Source: an uncultured Pseudomonadota bacterium (GTDB taxonomy: Bacteria > Pseudomonadota > Gammaproteobacteria > Methylococcales > Methylomonadaceae). Taken from it: a stretch of DNA of 39,374 nt. The notes under the pieces were generated by a model. It was not told where the DNA came from, searched no databases, and worked only from the letters and a program-made list of their open reading frames with translations. The stretch is from assembly GCA_903876445.1 (NCBI GenBank), contig CAIQZX010000140.1, forward strand, positions 1 through 39,374, written 5' to 3'. This document shows positions 8,548 through 17,220 of the stretch, piece by piece. Every line of letters starts with the position of its first letter. Position 1 is the first letter of the stretch. The translations under genes were made by a program, and so were the position numbers.

Positions 8548-10212
8548 TTATTTTTTTCCCAACATTTCGCGTGCATGAGCCAGCGTATTTTTAGTGATTT
8601 CTACGCCACCAAGCATTCGAGCCGTTTCCAAAATACGGTCATTTTTGTCCAACAATCGAACTTGCGACACTGTCATATCGGCGTGATGTTGTTTTTCAAC
8701 ATACAAATGATAATGCGCTTGTGCGGCAACTTGCGGCAAATGCGTCACACATAACACTTGCCGATTTTTACTGAGTTGATTTAATTTTTGCCCCACAATC
8801 TCAGCGATCCCTCCGCCAATTCCCGAATCCACTTCATCAAAAATCATGGTAGGTGTCGTTTTATCATTGGCGGTCGTGACTTGAATCGCCAAACTAATCC
8901 GCGATAATTCACCGCCCGAAGCGACTTTTGACAACGGTTTTGGTGGCAAACCTACATTCGCACTGATTAAAAAAGTGACACTATCATTGCCATTTAATTT
9001 TGGGATTTGCGTTTCAAGTGGAATTACCTCAACGAAAAATTCGCCATTGGGCATTCCCAATTCTTTCATCATCCGCGAAATATGTTGTTGCAATTTTTTC
9101 GCATTTTTTTGCCGTTGCGTCGTTAATTCGTCAGCTAACGAAAAATAAACTTTTTGGTAATCGGCTGTTAAATGCTCCAACTCTAAAATCCGTTCGCTAC
9201 TGTGACTAAGTTGAGCAAGTTCCAATTCTAAATGTTGTTGTAACTCAAAAAGAGCTTCCGGTTTAACGTGATGCTTTCGACTTAATGCCTGTAAAACACC
9301 TAGTTGTTGCTCAATTTCTTGTAATTGTGCAGGTTCGGTATCTTGGTTTTCTAAAAAATGACGTAATTCATAAATCGCTTCTTCAATTTGGATTTGTGAT
9401 TCATTTAACAACAAATTAACAGAATGTAATTCAGGCGCAAATTGTTCGAGATTTGTTAAGGCTTTTAAGGAATTTTTTAACTGGCGATGCACTGATTTAT
9501 CGGCATCATAAAGCACATCCAATTCATTTTGACCGACTGTTAAAATTTGCTCTAAATTCGCCAATTTCCGATGCGTGTCGGATAATGCCGCATAATCAAA
9601 TGCTGCTAAATTTAAGGCTTCGAGTTCATCAAGTTGATAACGGAATAAGGCTTCACGTTGCTCGGCTTCGTGGCGTTTTCGTTGTAATTGTTGTAATTCA
9701 GATTGCGCGGCGTGCCAATCTCGAAAGCAATTATTGACGCGCTCCAAAAACGCGGCATTTTTTCCGTAATTATCAAGTAATCGTCGTTGTTCGTCGCTTT
9801 CTAATAACGTCAAATGCGCGTGTTGCCCATGAATTTCAACTAATTGGCGCGTGAAAGTTTGTAACGTTTGTAATGTAACAGGACGATTATTGATAAAGGC
9901 TTTTGAACGCCCGTCACTGTTAATAGTTCGTCGGATTAAACAATGTTGATATTCATCAAAATCATTTTCTTGTAACCACGTCAACGCGCTTGGCGTGGCG
10001 GTTAAATCAAATTCTAAATTAACTTCAGCGCGTTTACAGTTTGGGCGGACATAATCCGCCGTCGCGCGTTCACCTAACGCCAATCCTAAAGCAGTCAGCA
10101 AAATAGATTTTCCCGCTCCCGTTTCACCTGTTAATACCGTCATACCTTGCGACAAATCAAGCTGCAACGTTTTGACAATGGCTAAATCTAAAATAGTTAA
10201 GTTTAAAAGCAT
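8548..10212 (-). CDS. recN: DNA repair protein RecN
   Basis: A 554-residue SMC-like ATPase that works in double-strand break repair. The Walker A motif GETGAGKS is near residues 29-36. Two long coiled-coil arms occupy about 160-375. The ABC signature VASGGELSRISLA is near 425, and Walker B MIFDEVDSGIGG is near 457. The length equals E. coli RecN (553). It runs from a normal N-terminus MLLNLTILDLAIVKTLQLDL. It follows ribF on the same strand by 67 bases. In many bacteria recN is under LexA; I did not find a convincing LexA box in the short upstream gap. Confidence 0.96.
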   Translation of the reverse strand: MLLNLTILDLAIVKTLQLDLSQGMTVLTGETGAGKSILLTALGLALGERATADYVRPNCKRAEVNLEFDLTATPSALTWLQENDFDEYQHCLIRRTINSDGRSKAFINNRPVTLQTLQTFTRQLVEIHGQHAHLTLLESDEQRRLLDNYGKNAAFLERVNNCFRDWHAAQSELQQLQRKRHEAEQREALFRYQLDELEALNLAAFDYAALSDTHRKLANLEQILTVGQNELDVLYDADKSVHRQLKNSLKALTNLEQFAPELHSVNLLLNESQIQIEEAIYELRHFLENQDTEPAQLQEIEQQLGVLQALSRKHHVKPEALFELQQHLELELAQLSHSSERILELEHLTADYQKVYFSLADELTTQRQKNAKKLQQHISRMMKELGMPNGEFFVEVIPLETQIPKLNGNDSVTFLISANVGLPPKPLSKVASGGELSRISLAIQVTTANDKTTPTMIFDEVDSGIGGGIAEIVGQKLNQLSKNRQVLCVTHLPQVAAQAHYHLYVEKQHHADMTVSQVRLLDKNDRILETARMLGGVEITKNTLAHAREMLGKK

Positions 10213-10279
10213 CGTTTAATCGGATAACCTTTTTTAATAATTGACGTTTTTTGAGTTGAATAGCGAAAAATAGAATAAT

Positions 10280-11212
10280 TCAAATTTTTCCGAAAAATGC
10301 TTTTGCTTCCGCCACATCATGGCGAATTTGACATTGCAATTGTTCCAGCGAATCAAAGCGCATTTCATTCCGCAATTTTTGCTTGAATCGCACAGAAACA
10401 TAACGCCCATAAATGTCTTGATCGAAATTAAACAAATGCGCTTCTAAAATAACTTTTTGGTTTTCTTCGATTGTTGGACGAACGCCAACATTTGCAATGC
10501 CTTGAAATTCTTGATTATCAATCCCCGTCATTGTCACTGCAAATACACCGCGAACAGGCGTATTTCGACGTAACATATTGATGTTTGCGGTTGGAAAACC
10601 AAGAGTTCGTCCGAGTTTATCGCCTTGCGCGACACGCCCACAAATCGAATAATCTTGTCCTAAAAATTGTCGCGCTTGCAGCAAATCGTCGGCGTTTAAA
10701 GCGTCTCGAATTCGTGTACTGCTAATCCGAAAATCGCCTAATTGATAAGATTCCGATTTCTCAACCTTAAAACCTAAACATTTCCCCTGCTCTTTTAGCA
10801 AATTAAAATTACCACGCCTGGCTTTACCAAAATGAAAATCATCACCAATGACTAAATGCTTAACATTTAACTCTGCCACTAAAATTTTTTGAATAAATTG
10901 TTCAGGTTCATAATTGGCTAACGCGCGATTGAAGCGGACGATAATCACGTTTTCAATCGGTAATTCATTCAAAGCCAGTATTTTTTCCCGTAACCGCATT
11001 AAACGTGACGGCGCATTGTCTGCTAAAAAGTATTCCAACGGCTGCGGTTCAAATAACATAATTGCTGTTGGCAAATTAAGTTCTCGTCCTCGTTCGGCTA
11101 ATCGTTTGATAACGGCGCGATGTCCTAAATGTACGCCGTCAAAATTCCCAATTGTTAAAACACAGCCATTTAAAAAAGGCGACGGATGATTAAAACCTCG
11201 AATTAAACGCAT
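10280..11212 (-). CDS. ribF: Bifunctional riboflavin kinase / FAD synthetase
   Basis: A 310-residue enzyme converting riboflavin to FMN and then FAD in the cytoplasm. The N-terminal nucleotidyltransferase half shows GNFDGVHLGH (about residues 22-31) and the ISSTRIR motif near 157-163. The C-terminal flavokinase half has GFPTANI near 204. Both halves are complete and the length is normal for the family. It is followed on the same strand by recN. Often ribF sits near ileS-lspA, which is not the case here. No FMN riboswitch is visible upstream; the region before it is the lpp terminator. Confidence 0.96.
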   Translation of the reverse strand: MRLIRGFNHPSPFLNGCVLTIGNFDGVHLGHRAVIKRLAERGRELNLPTAIMLFEPQPLEYFLADNAPSRLMRLREKILALNELPIENVIIVRFNRALANYEPEQFIQKILVAELNVKHLVIGDDFHFGKARRGNFNLLKEQGKCLGFKVEKSESYQLGDFRISSTRIRDALNADDLLQARQFLGQDYSICGRVAQGDKLGRTLGFPTANINMLRRNTPVRGVFAVTMTGIDNQEFQGIANVGVRPTIEENQKVILEAHLFNFDQDIYGRYVSVRFKQKLRNEMRFDSLEQLQCQIRHDVAEAKAFFGKI

Positions 11213-11250
11213 TTGTGAAAGTAAAAAAATAAAAAAATAAAAGTTAAAAA

Positions 11251-11284
11251 AAAACCCTATGAGTTGAACCTCACAGGGTTTTTT
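11251..11284 (-). terminator. Intrinsic terminator of the Lpp-like gene
   Basis: CCCTATGAG (11255-11263) and CTCACAGGG (11270-11278) form a 9-bp stem with a 6-base loop, flanked by A- and T-runs. On the minus-strand RNA the single imperfect pair becomes a G-U wobble, while on the plus strand it is an A-C mismatch. The hairpin therefore favours terminating the minus-strand lpp transcript, as expected for a short, highly expressed gene. Confidence 0.85.
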
Positions 11285-11303
11285 TTCGCAATAAATGCAA
11301 TGA

Positions 11304-11582
11304 TTATTTCATCATTGATTTTTTGAACATGCTGTCCAATTTGCTGTTGGTATCTTGTGCGTATTGAGCAGCACGGTTTGCAGCTGATTCTGCTGCCGCA
11401 GCGCGTGAAGCAGCGTCAGCTGCTGCGCTTTGTGCGCTGTTTGCATCAGCAGATGCTTGTGCAACTGATGTTTTTAAGGTATCAATTTGCGATTGCAAAT
11501 GTGTAATATCGTCAGTGCTTGCACAACCTACAACTACGCTTGCAACTAAAGCAACCATTGATAATTTAATGAATTTTTTCAT
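11304..11582 (-). CDS. Lpp/OprI-like outer-membrane lipoprotein (alanine-zipper)
   Basis: A 92-residue lipoprotein. The signal peptide ends in the lipobox VVGC with the lipidated cysteine at residue 20. After a short linker the protein is an almost pure coiled coil, extremely rich in alanine with heptad spacing (about 30-85), like the Braun lipoprotein/OprI alanine-zipper group. It ends KLDSMFKKSMMK. The terminal lysine could be the peptidoglycan attachment residue, although the tail differs from the E. coli YRK end. It has its own terminator at 11251-11284 and lies just downstream of an L,D-transpeptidase-fold gene, the class of enzyme that links Lpp to the wall. Whether it is covalently attached cannot be read from the sequence. 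Confidence 0.85.
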   Translation of the reverse strand: MKKFIKLSMVALVASVVVGCASTDDITHLQSQIDTLKTSVAQASADANSAQSAAADAASRAAAAESAANRAAQYAQDTNSKLDSMFKKSMMK

Positions 11583-11684
11583 GATTTTTTCCTATTTAAA
11601 AAAAGAACTTAACGAGAATTTTTACTACAAAAACAACCTATAGCTACGTTCAATTTTAACTACCCATAGCCATATTTTCCAGTT

Positions 11685-12242
11685 TTATTTTATTTTAACC
11701 AGTGTACCGGTATCAACCAACTGGCTTAAATGGTCAATTTGAGAGTTAGTCAATGCAATACAACCATGCGTCCAATCAAAAACGGCATGGACTCTTGCAT
11801 CGGCACTTCCTAAGCCGTGAATACCAATTTGACCGCCTAATGGCGTGTCTTGTGGCGGGATTTGTCCTAACTCATGAGCGCGAACAATTCGTTTATATTG
11901 TCCTTCGTTAATGATATTTTTTTCAAATGCTTTTTCAGCATCATCAACCGACGGATAAGTTAAGCCAAAAAATCGACGAAACATACTTTTATCGCCAATC
12001 CAACCGATATGATATTCACCATGCGGCGTGATATTATCACCACGATGTGATTTCAAACCGGCTCCACCACGCCCAATTGCAACGTGTTCAAGCGTTTCAA
12101 CAGTTTGTTCTCCTTTTTTTACTTCAATTTTTTTGGCTTTTGTATCCACTAACAACCAAACTTCATTCGAACGAATCTCCGTTGCCGCAATAACCGGCAG
12201 GGTAAATAAACTAATACATAACAATAAATAAGCGCGTAACAT
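11685..12242 (-). CDS. L,D-transpeptidase (YkuD) family protein
   Basis: A 185-residue exported protein of the YkuD fold. The chosen ATG at 12242 has the ribosome site AGAGGAAA and gives a good signal peptide (MLRAYLLLCISLFTLPVIAA). An in-frame ATG 24 bases earlier would add MFFKCRGN and spoil it. The catalytic signature is IGIHGLG ... THGCIALTN, with the nucleophilic cysteine near residue 162 and the paired histidine upstream. Family members crosslink peptidoglycan, attach Braun lipoprotein, or cleave that bond. The next gene is an Lpp-like lipoprotein, so attachment (or release) of that protein is an attractive inference. It is divergent from pgm. Confidence 0.85.
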   Translation of the reverse strand: MLRAYLLLCISLFTLPVIAATEIRSNEVWLLVDTKAKKIEVKKGEQTVETLEHVAIGRGGAGLKSHRGDNITPHGEYHIGWIGDKSMFRRFFGLTYPSVDDAEKAFEKNIINEGQYKRIVRAHELGQIPPQDTPLGGQIGIHGLGSADARVHAVFDWTHGCIALTNSQIDHLSQLVDTGTLVKIK

Positions 12243-12293
12243 ATTTCCTCTACACTTAAAGAACATTTTGGTGTACTTTTAAGAACACTTTGA

Positions 12294-13949
<1,656 letters not shown>

Positions 13950-13958
13950 AGGAAATTT

Positions 13959-14279
13959 ATGAGCAATACGTTAATTCAACTTGCACAAGTTTTAGAAGAG
14001 CGCAAAGAACAAACCAGCGAAAATTCTTATGTCGCCAGTCTGTATGAAAAAGGATTAAATTCCATTTTGAAAAAGATTGGCGAAGAAGCCACAGAAGTTA
14101 TTATTGCGGCGAAAGATGGCGATGCAGAACAAATTATCTATGAAACAGCGGATTTATGGTTTCATTGCATGGTTTTATTGGCGCAGCAAGGTTTGCATCC
14201 GAATGATGTTTTAAACGAATTACAACGTCGTTTTGGCTTATCGGGTTTTGAAGAAAAAGCGCAACGCGAACAAAAATAG
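13959..14279 (+). CDS. hisE: Phosphoribosyl-ATP pyrophosphatase
   Basis: A 106-residue cytoplasmic enzyme for the second step of histidine synthesis, hydrolysing PR-ATP to PR-AMP. The all-alpha MazG-like core shows the acidic metal-binding residues in [18 protein letters not shown] and in [14 protein letters not shown]. It is a stand-alone HisE (the HisI half is not fused and not nearby). It sits 9 bases after pgm, with the ribosome site AAAGGAAAT, and 8 bases before tatA. The order hisE-tatA is common in proteobacteria. Confidence 0.95.
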   Translation: MSNTLIQLAQVLEERKEQTSENSYVASLYEKGLNSILKKIGEEATEVIIAAKDGDAEQIIYETADLWFHCMVLLAQQGLHPNDVLNELQRRFGLSGFEEKAQREQK

Positions 14280-14287
14280 GAAGAAAA

Positions 14288-14563
14288 ATGCACTTCAGCG
14301 TAATGCAATTAGCCTTAATTTTGGGCATTATTATTTTGTTATTTGGCACAAAAAAGTTAACTAATATCGGTGGCGATGTTGGCGCGGCAATTCGTAATTT
14401 TCGTTCTGAAATGAAAAAAGGAAGAGATGAAAGCGAAGAAGAATCATCACAACATCACAATGATGGGAAAATTATTGAAGGTGAAACGACAAAAACCTCT
14501 GCTGACACAACAAAAACGTCTGATAATTCCTTTAAATTCAAAAAAAAAGATAACGCAAAATGA
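14288..14563 (+). CDS. tatA: Sec-independent translocase protein TatA
   Basis: A 91-residue TatA/E protein: a short periplasmic N-terminus, one membrane helix (about residues 6-20, MQLALILGIIILLFG), the FGTKKL hinge, an amphipathic helix (about 25-45), and a long charged tail rich in Lys, Glu and Thr. TatA forms the pore-like part of the twin-arginine system that exports folded proteins. The usual next genes tatB and tatC are missing: the stop overlaps the ubiX start by an ATGA. TatB/TatC must be elsewhere, or this is an accessory copy. The polar helix start lacks the common GIS..W opening and reads HFSVMQLAL. Confidence 0.9.
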   Translation: MHFSVMQLALILGIIILLFGTKKLTNIGGDVGAAIRNFRSEMKKGRDESEEESSQHHNDGKIIEGETTKTSADTTKTSDNSFKFKKKDNAK

Positions 14564-15135
14564 GTGAAAAAAAACGCTTAATTATTGCAATGACGGGCGC
14601 GACCGGTGCGATTTATGGCTTACGGATGCTGCAAGTTTTACAGGAACAGCCGGAATGGGAAACACATTTAGTCATTTCATCGGCGGGATTAGTAAATTTA
14701 AAACATGAATTAGGTATGAGTCGTGATGAATTAAGTGCTTTTGCAGATGTAACACATGGCATTCATGATATTGCGGCGACTATTTCAAGCGGCGGATTTA
14801 AAACAGAAGGTATGATTGTCGCGCCTTGTTCTATGAAAACGTTATCTTCTATCGCTCATGGTTTTGGTGATAATTTGATTTCTCGGGGGGCGGATGTCGT
14901 TTTGAAAGAACGACGACGTTTAGTTGTAATGCCACGCGAAACACCCTTGCATTTAGTACACATTCGAAATATGGGAACCGTCACAGAAATGGGCGGAATT
15001 ATTTTCCCACCAATGCCAGCGTTTTACAGTAAAACGAATTCCATAGACGAAATGGTAAATGAAACGATTGGACGAGTTTTGGACATGTTTGGCGTAGATG
15101 TATCCGATCTTTATACGCCCTGGGAAGGATTTTGA
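14560..15135 (+). CDS. ubiX: Flavin prenyltransferase UbiX
   Basis: A 191-residue flavoprotein that makes prenylated FMN, the cofactor of the UbiD decarboxylase in ubiquinone synthesis. The N-terminal MTGATGAIYGLRML is the FMN-binding loop. The middle MIVAPCSMKTLSSIAHGFGDNLI and RRRLVVMPRETPLHLVHIRNM are signature segments, and the C-terminus LYTPWEGF is ordinary. It overlaps tatA by 4 bases and ends at a strong hairpin. UbiD is not in the window. Confidence 0.96.
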   Translation: MSEKKRLIIAMTGATGAIYGLRMLQVLQEQPEWETHLVISSAGLVNLKHELGMSRDELSAFADVTHGIHDIAATISSGGFKTEGMIVAPCSMKTLSSIAHGFGDNLISRGADVVLKERRRLVVMPRETPLHLVHIRNMGTVTEMGGIIFPPMPAFYSKTNSIDEMVNETIGRVLDMFGVDVSDLYTPWEGF

Positions 15136-15137
15136 AA

Positions 15138-15162
15138 AAAGGCGCGAAATCTTCGCGCCTTT
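15138..15162. terminator. Bidirectional terminator between ubiX and purM
   Basis: GGCGCGAA (15141-15148) and TTCGCGCC (15152-15159) form a perfect 8-bp stem with loop ATC, extended by AAA/TTT, with A-run before and T-rich sequence after. It sits between convergent ubiX and purM and should stop both transcripts. Confidence 0.88.
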
Positions 15163-15171
15163 CCTATTAAA

Positions 15172-16218
15172 TTAACTTTTGTAATGTACTTCGGCTTTGC
15201 CTTCACTTTCGACAATTTCGCCCATCACAAATGCTGTTTCGCCTAATTCAGCGAGTAAATTTAATGTTGTAGATTCATCTTCTGGTGAAATACAAATAAC
15301 CATTCCAACGCCACAATTAAATGTAATCAACATATCGGCTTGTGATACGTTGCCATTGCTTTGCAACCAATCAAAAATTGCAGGAAATTGCCACGATTTC
15401 AAATCAATTTGTGCATTCAATCCATCGGGAATAACACGCGGTAAATTTTCAGTTAAACCACCACCTGTAATATGAGCCAGTGCGTGAACTGGAATTTTTT
15501 TCATCAACGATAATAATGATTTGACGTAAATTCGCGTTGGAGCTAATAACGTTTCACCCAATGTTTTACCATCAAAAGGTTCATCTAAAGTCGCTTGATT
15601 ACGCTCAATAATTTTACGAATAAGCGAATAACCATTTGAATGTGCGCCGGAAGACGCTAAACCAATCAATTTATCGCCCGCGCTAACTTTACTGCCATCA
15701 AGCATTTCGGATTTTTCAACAATCCCAACGCAAAAACCCGCTAAATCATAATCACCGTCCGCATACATATTTGGCATTTCAGCGGTTTCACCACCAACTA
15801 ATGCCGCGCCAGCAAGTTCGCAACCTCTCCCAATCCCTTCAATAACAGCAGCGGCGGTATCAACATCTAATTTTCCGGTCGCAAAATAATCCAAGAAAAA
15901 TAACGGCTCGGCACCTTGCACAATAATGTCGTTCACACACATCGCCACTAAATCAATGCCAACCGTGTTGTGAATGCCCGAATCAATCGCTAATTTTAAT
16001 TTTGTGCCGACACCATCTGTTCCTGAAACTAAGACGGGATTTTTATATCTGTCTAGCGGTAACTCAAATAATGAGCCAAAACCGCCCAAACCTGCCATCA
16101 CACCTGCCGTGCGTGTTTTTGCGGCAATGGGTTTAATACGTTCAACTAACGCATTTCCGGCTGCAATATCAACGCCCGCATCTTTATAATTTAAACCGCT
16201 GTTGTTTTCTTCATTCAC
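15172..16218 (-). CDS. purM: Phosphoribosylformylglycinamidine cyclo-ligase (AIR synthetase)
   Basis: A 348-residue cytoplasmic enzyme for the fifth step of purine synthesis, closing FGAM to AIR with ATP. It shows [12 protein letters not shown] near residue 65, the [11 protein letters not shown] loop near 142, [15 protein letters not shown] near 248, and [10 protein letters not shown] near 305. The length is normal. It lies 33 bases downstream of the DUF2802 gene, so it could be read from the flagellar-side transcript. Its usual partner purN is not adjacent in the window. Confidence 0.96.
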   Translation of the reverse strand: MNEENNSGLNYKDAGVDIAAGNALVERIKPIAAKTRTAGVMAGLGGFGSLFELPLDRYKNPVLVSGTDGVGTKLKLAIDSGIHNTVGIDLVAMCVNDIIVQGAEPLFFLDYFATGKLDVDTAAAVIEGIGRGCELAGAALVGGETAEMPNMYADGDYDLAGFCVGIVEKSEMLDGSKVSAGDKLIGLASSGAHSNGYSLIRKIIERNQATLDEPFDGKTLGETLLAPTRIYVKSLLSLMKKIPVHALAHITGGGLTENLPRVIPDGLNAQIDLKSWQFPAIFDWLQSNGNVSQADMLITFNCGVGMVICISPEDESTTLNLLAELGETAFVMGEIVESEGKAEVHYKS

Positions 16219-16251
16219 AATATGTTTCTCTATAAATTTTGGATTTTTAAT

Positions 16252-16701
16252 CTAGGCTTTGCCGCCGTGCAAACGAATCAGCAAAGCCGCTTCGTCATAA
16301 CTTAAATCTGATTGACGCATTAACTCTGTTACACCAGCACCATCACGAATTTTACGAATATCAACATTGTAAGGATTATTTACAAAATCGCTTTGTTCTA
16401 ATTCACTGATTTTTTCAACAATATGCGTTAATTGCTGTTTTAACTCGTGTAATTGCTCATGCGTCATAGCAGTACTTTCATTCACCGTCAATGCGGCAGA
16501 ACATAACCCGTAAATATCATTTTTATTGCCATCGACAATTGTGGTTAAGTTAGCGCATTCTCGTTTCAACTGCAAAACGAAACGGTATAACCAAAATACG
16601 GCAAAAAATGTCACCACAAAAGCGATAGTTACAACACTAAAACCCATTAACACGAAACTTTCAGACACGTTCGTCAATGTGTTGGCTAGGGGCGGATTCA
16701 T
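16252..16701 (-). CDS. DUF2802 membrane-anchored coiled-coil protein of flagellar loci
   Basis: A 149-residue protein with one N-terminal membrane helix (about residues 18-42), a coiled-coil middle (about 45-105), and a C-terminal DUF2802 helix-turn segment (AGVTELMRQSDLSYDEAALLIRLHG). The closing part resembles a small DNA- or protein-binding helical motif. The family is typically found at the end of the flagellar/chemotaxis cluster (Pseudomonas: after cheW). Its function is not established. It follows the 57-residue small gene, which overlaps its start by 41 bases, and has its own AGGAAGAAAAGG ribosome site. It may be transcribed from the sigma-28-like promoter at 17015-17041. Confidence 0.85.
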   Translation of the reverse strand: MNPPLANTLTNVSESFVLMGFSVVTIAFVVTFFAVFWLYRFVLQLKRECANLTTIVDGNKNDIYGLCSAALTVNESTAMTHEQLHELKQQLTHIVEKISELEQSDFVNNPYNVDIRKIRDGAGVTELMRQSDLSYDEAALLIRLHGGKA

Positions 16702-16834
16702 CCTTTTCTTCCTCGTGTTCTTCTAATCTTGGATTATTTCTGTGTGGCTTGTCAGGCGTTCGATATTCATCTTTGTGAATTTTTTTCGCTTTAAAAACGG
16801 GAAAAGCGGCGGTAACGGCTGGAATTTCTAACAT
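16661..16834 (-). CDS. Small charged protein of 57 residues, flagellar-locus associated
   Basis: A short open frame starting MLEIPAVTAAFPVFKAKK and ending QHIDERV, with a good GGAG ribosome site 6 bases before the ATG. It is hydrophilic, rich in Lys, Glu, Arg and Pro, and probably disordered. I recall similar small proteins (hydrophobic IPxVxPVxPV-like head, charged middle, ...IDE tail) next to flagellar genes, but cannot verify this. It overlaps the DUF2802 start by 41 bases, so the two are likely coupled. No function is known to me. The start codon lies just after one arm of a 12-bp inverted repeat that includes the first base of the ribosome site. Confidence 0.65.
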   Translation of the reverse strand: MLEIPAVTAAFPVFKAKKIHKDEYRTPDKPHRNNPRLEEHEEEKDESAPSQHIDERV

Positions 16835-16843
16835 AATTTTCTC

Positions 16844-16929
16844 CGAATGACGCGCACTGAATCTTGTAACACGTCAAAGTTTCTTAACCGGTGTACGGGA
16901 ATATGACTTAATACTTAGCGCGTCATTCG
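16844..16929 (-). repeat. 12-bp inverted repeat in the leader of the 57-residue gene
   Basis: CGAATGACGCGC (16844-16855) and GCGCGTCATTCG (16918-16929) are perfect inverted copies separated by 62 bases. On the minus-strand RNA the second arm runs directly into the GGAG ribosome site, sharing its first G. A hairpin here could modulate translation of the small protein. It could alternatively be a protein-binding site or the ends of a tiny element. Confidence 0.75.
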
Positions 16930-16947
16930 TCGCCTGCACCATAACAT

Positions 16948-16965
16948 AAAAAAGCCTTATAAGGC
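16948..16965 (-). terminator. Weak terminator-like dyad with T-run
   Basis: The 12-base palindrome GCCTTATAAGGC (16954-16965) is followed on the minus strand by six T (16953-16948). Because the dyad needs a loop, the real stem is only 4 bp. It is a weak terminator at best, or an attenuator within the leader downstream of the sigma-28-like promoter. Confidence 0.35.
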
Positions 16966-17014
16966 GATAACGAATGTTAACTGACGATTTTAAAAGCGTC
17001 CTTTTTCGTTACTG

Positions 17015-17041
17015 TTATCGGCAATTGCATGACATTTTCCA
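17015..17041 (-). promoter_or_regulatory. Candidate sigma-28 (FliA) promoter
   Basis: On the minus strand GCCGATAA (17022-17015) is a perfect match to the sigma-28 -10 box. Exactly 11 bases upstream is TGGAAAAT (17041-17034), a poor match to the TAAAGTTT -35. The correct spacing plus the perfect -10 supports a FliA-dependent promoter for the 57-residue gene and DUF2802. The weak -35 keeps the call tentative. Confidence 0.5.
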
Positions 17042-17167
17042 TAACCGGTTACTCACAAATACAACGGATTATTAACAACCGTTTAATCTTAATCAATCGT
17101 GATTTATGTTCTGACAGAATAGCTTGGTTTTATTTATGCTATTTTTGTGTCACTAGAATATAAATCG

Positions 17168-17212
17168 AAAAGCGGGCGAGTTACCAAACAGAAGGTTAAT
17201 GTCCGCTTTTTT
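17168..17212 (-). terminator. Possible terminator after fliA
   Basis: AAAAGCGG (17168-17175) and CCGCTTTT (17203-17210) pair across about 27 bases that can themselves form a small inner TTACC/GGT(T)AA stem. T-runs lie on both sides. It starts 8 bases after the fliA stop. The large loop makes it imperfect. Confidence 0.4.
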
Positions 17213-17220
17213 GTTATAGC

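Larger units (their letters stand above)
16835..17220. other. 386-base gene-free region between fliA and the 57-residue gene
   Basis: No credible gene is seen on either strand. It contains, read on the minus strand from fliA onward: a terminator-like fold at 17168-17212, a sigma-28-like promoter at 17015-17041, a near-palindrome GACG..TTTTAAAA..CGTC at 16983-17000, the dyad GCCTTATAAGGC followed by six T at 16948-16965, and the 12-bp inverted repeat at 16844-16929. Pseudomonas-type clusters carry cheY, cheZ, cheA, cheB and cheW in this place. Confidence 0.8.

Noticed and set aside
16950-17050. A 21-codon frame starting at the ATG inside TTATGGAAAATG on the minus strand
   Set aside because: It coincides with the sigma-28-like promoter, has no ribosome site and looks random.
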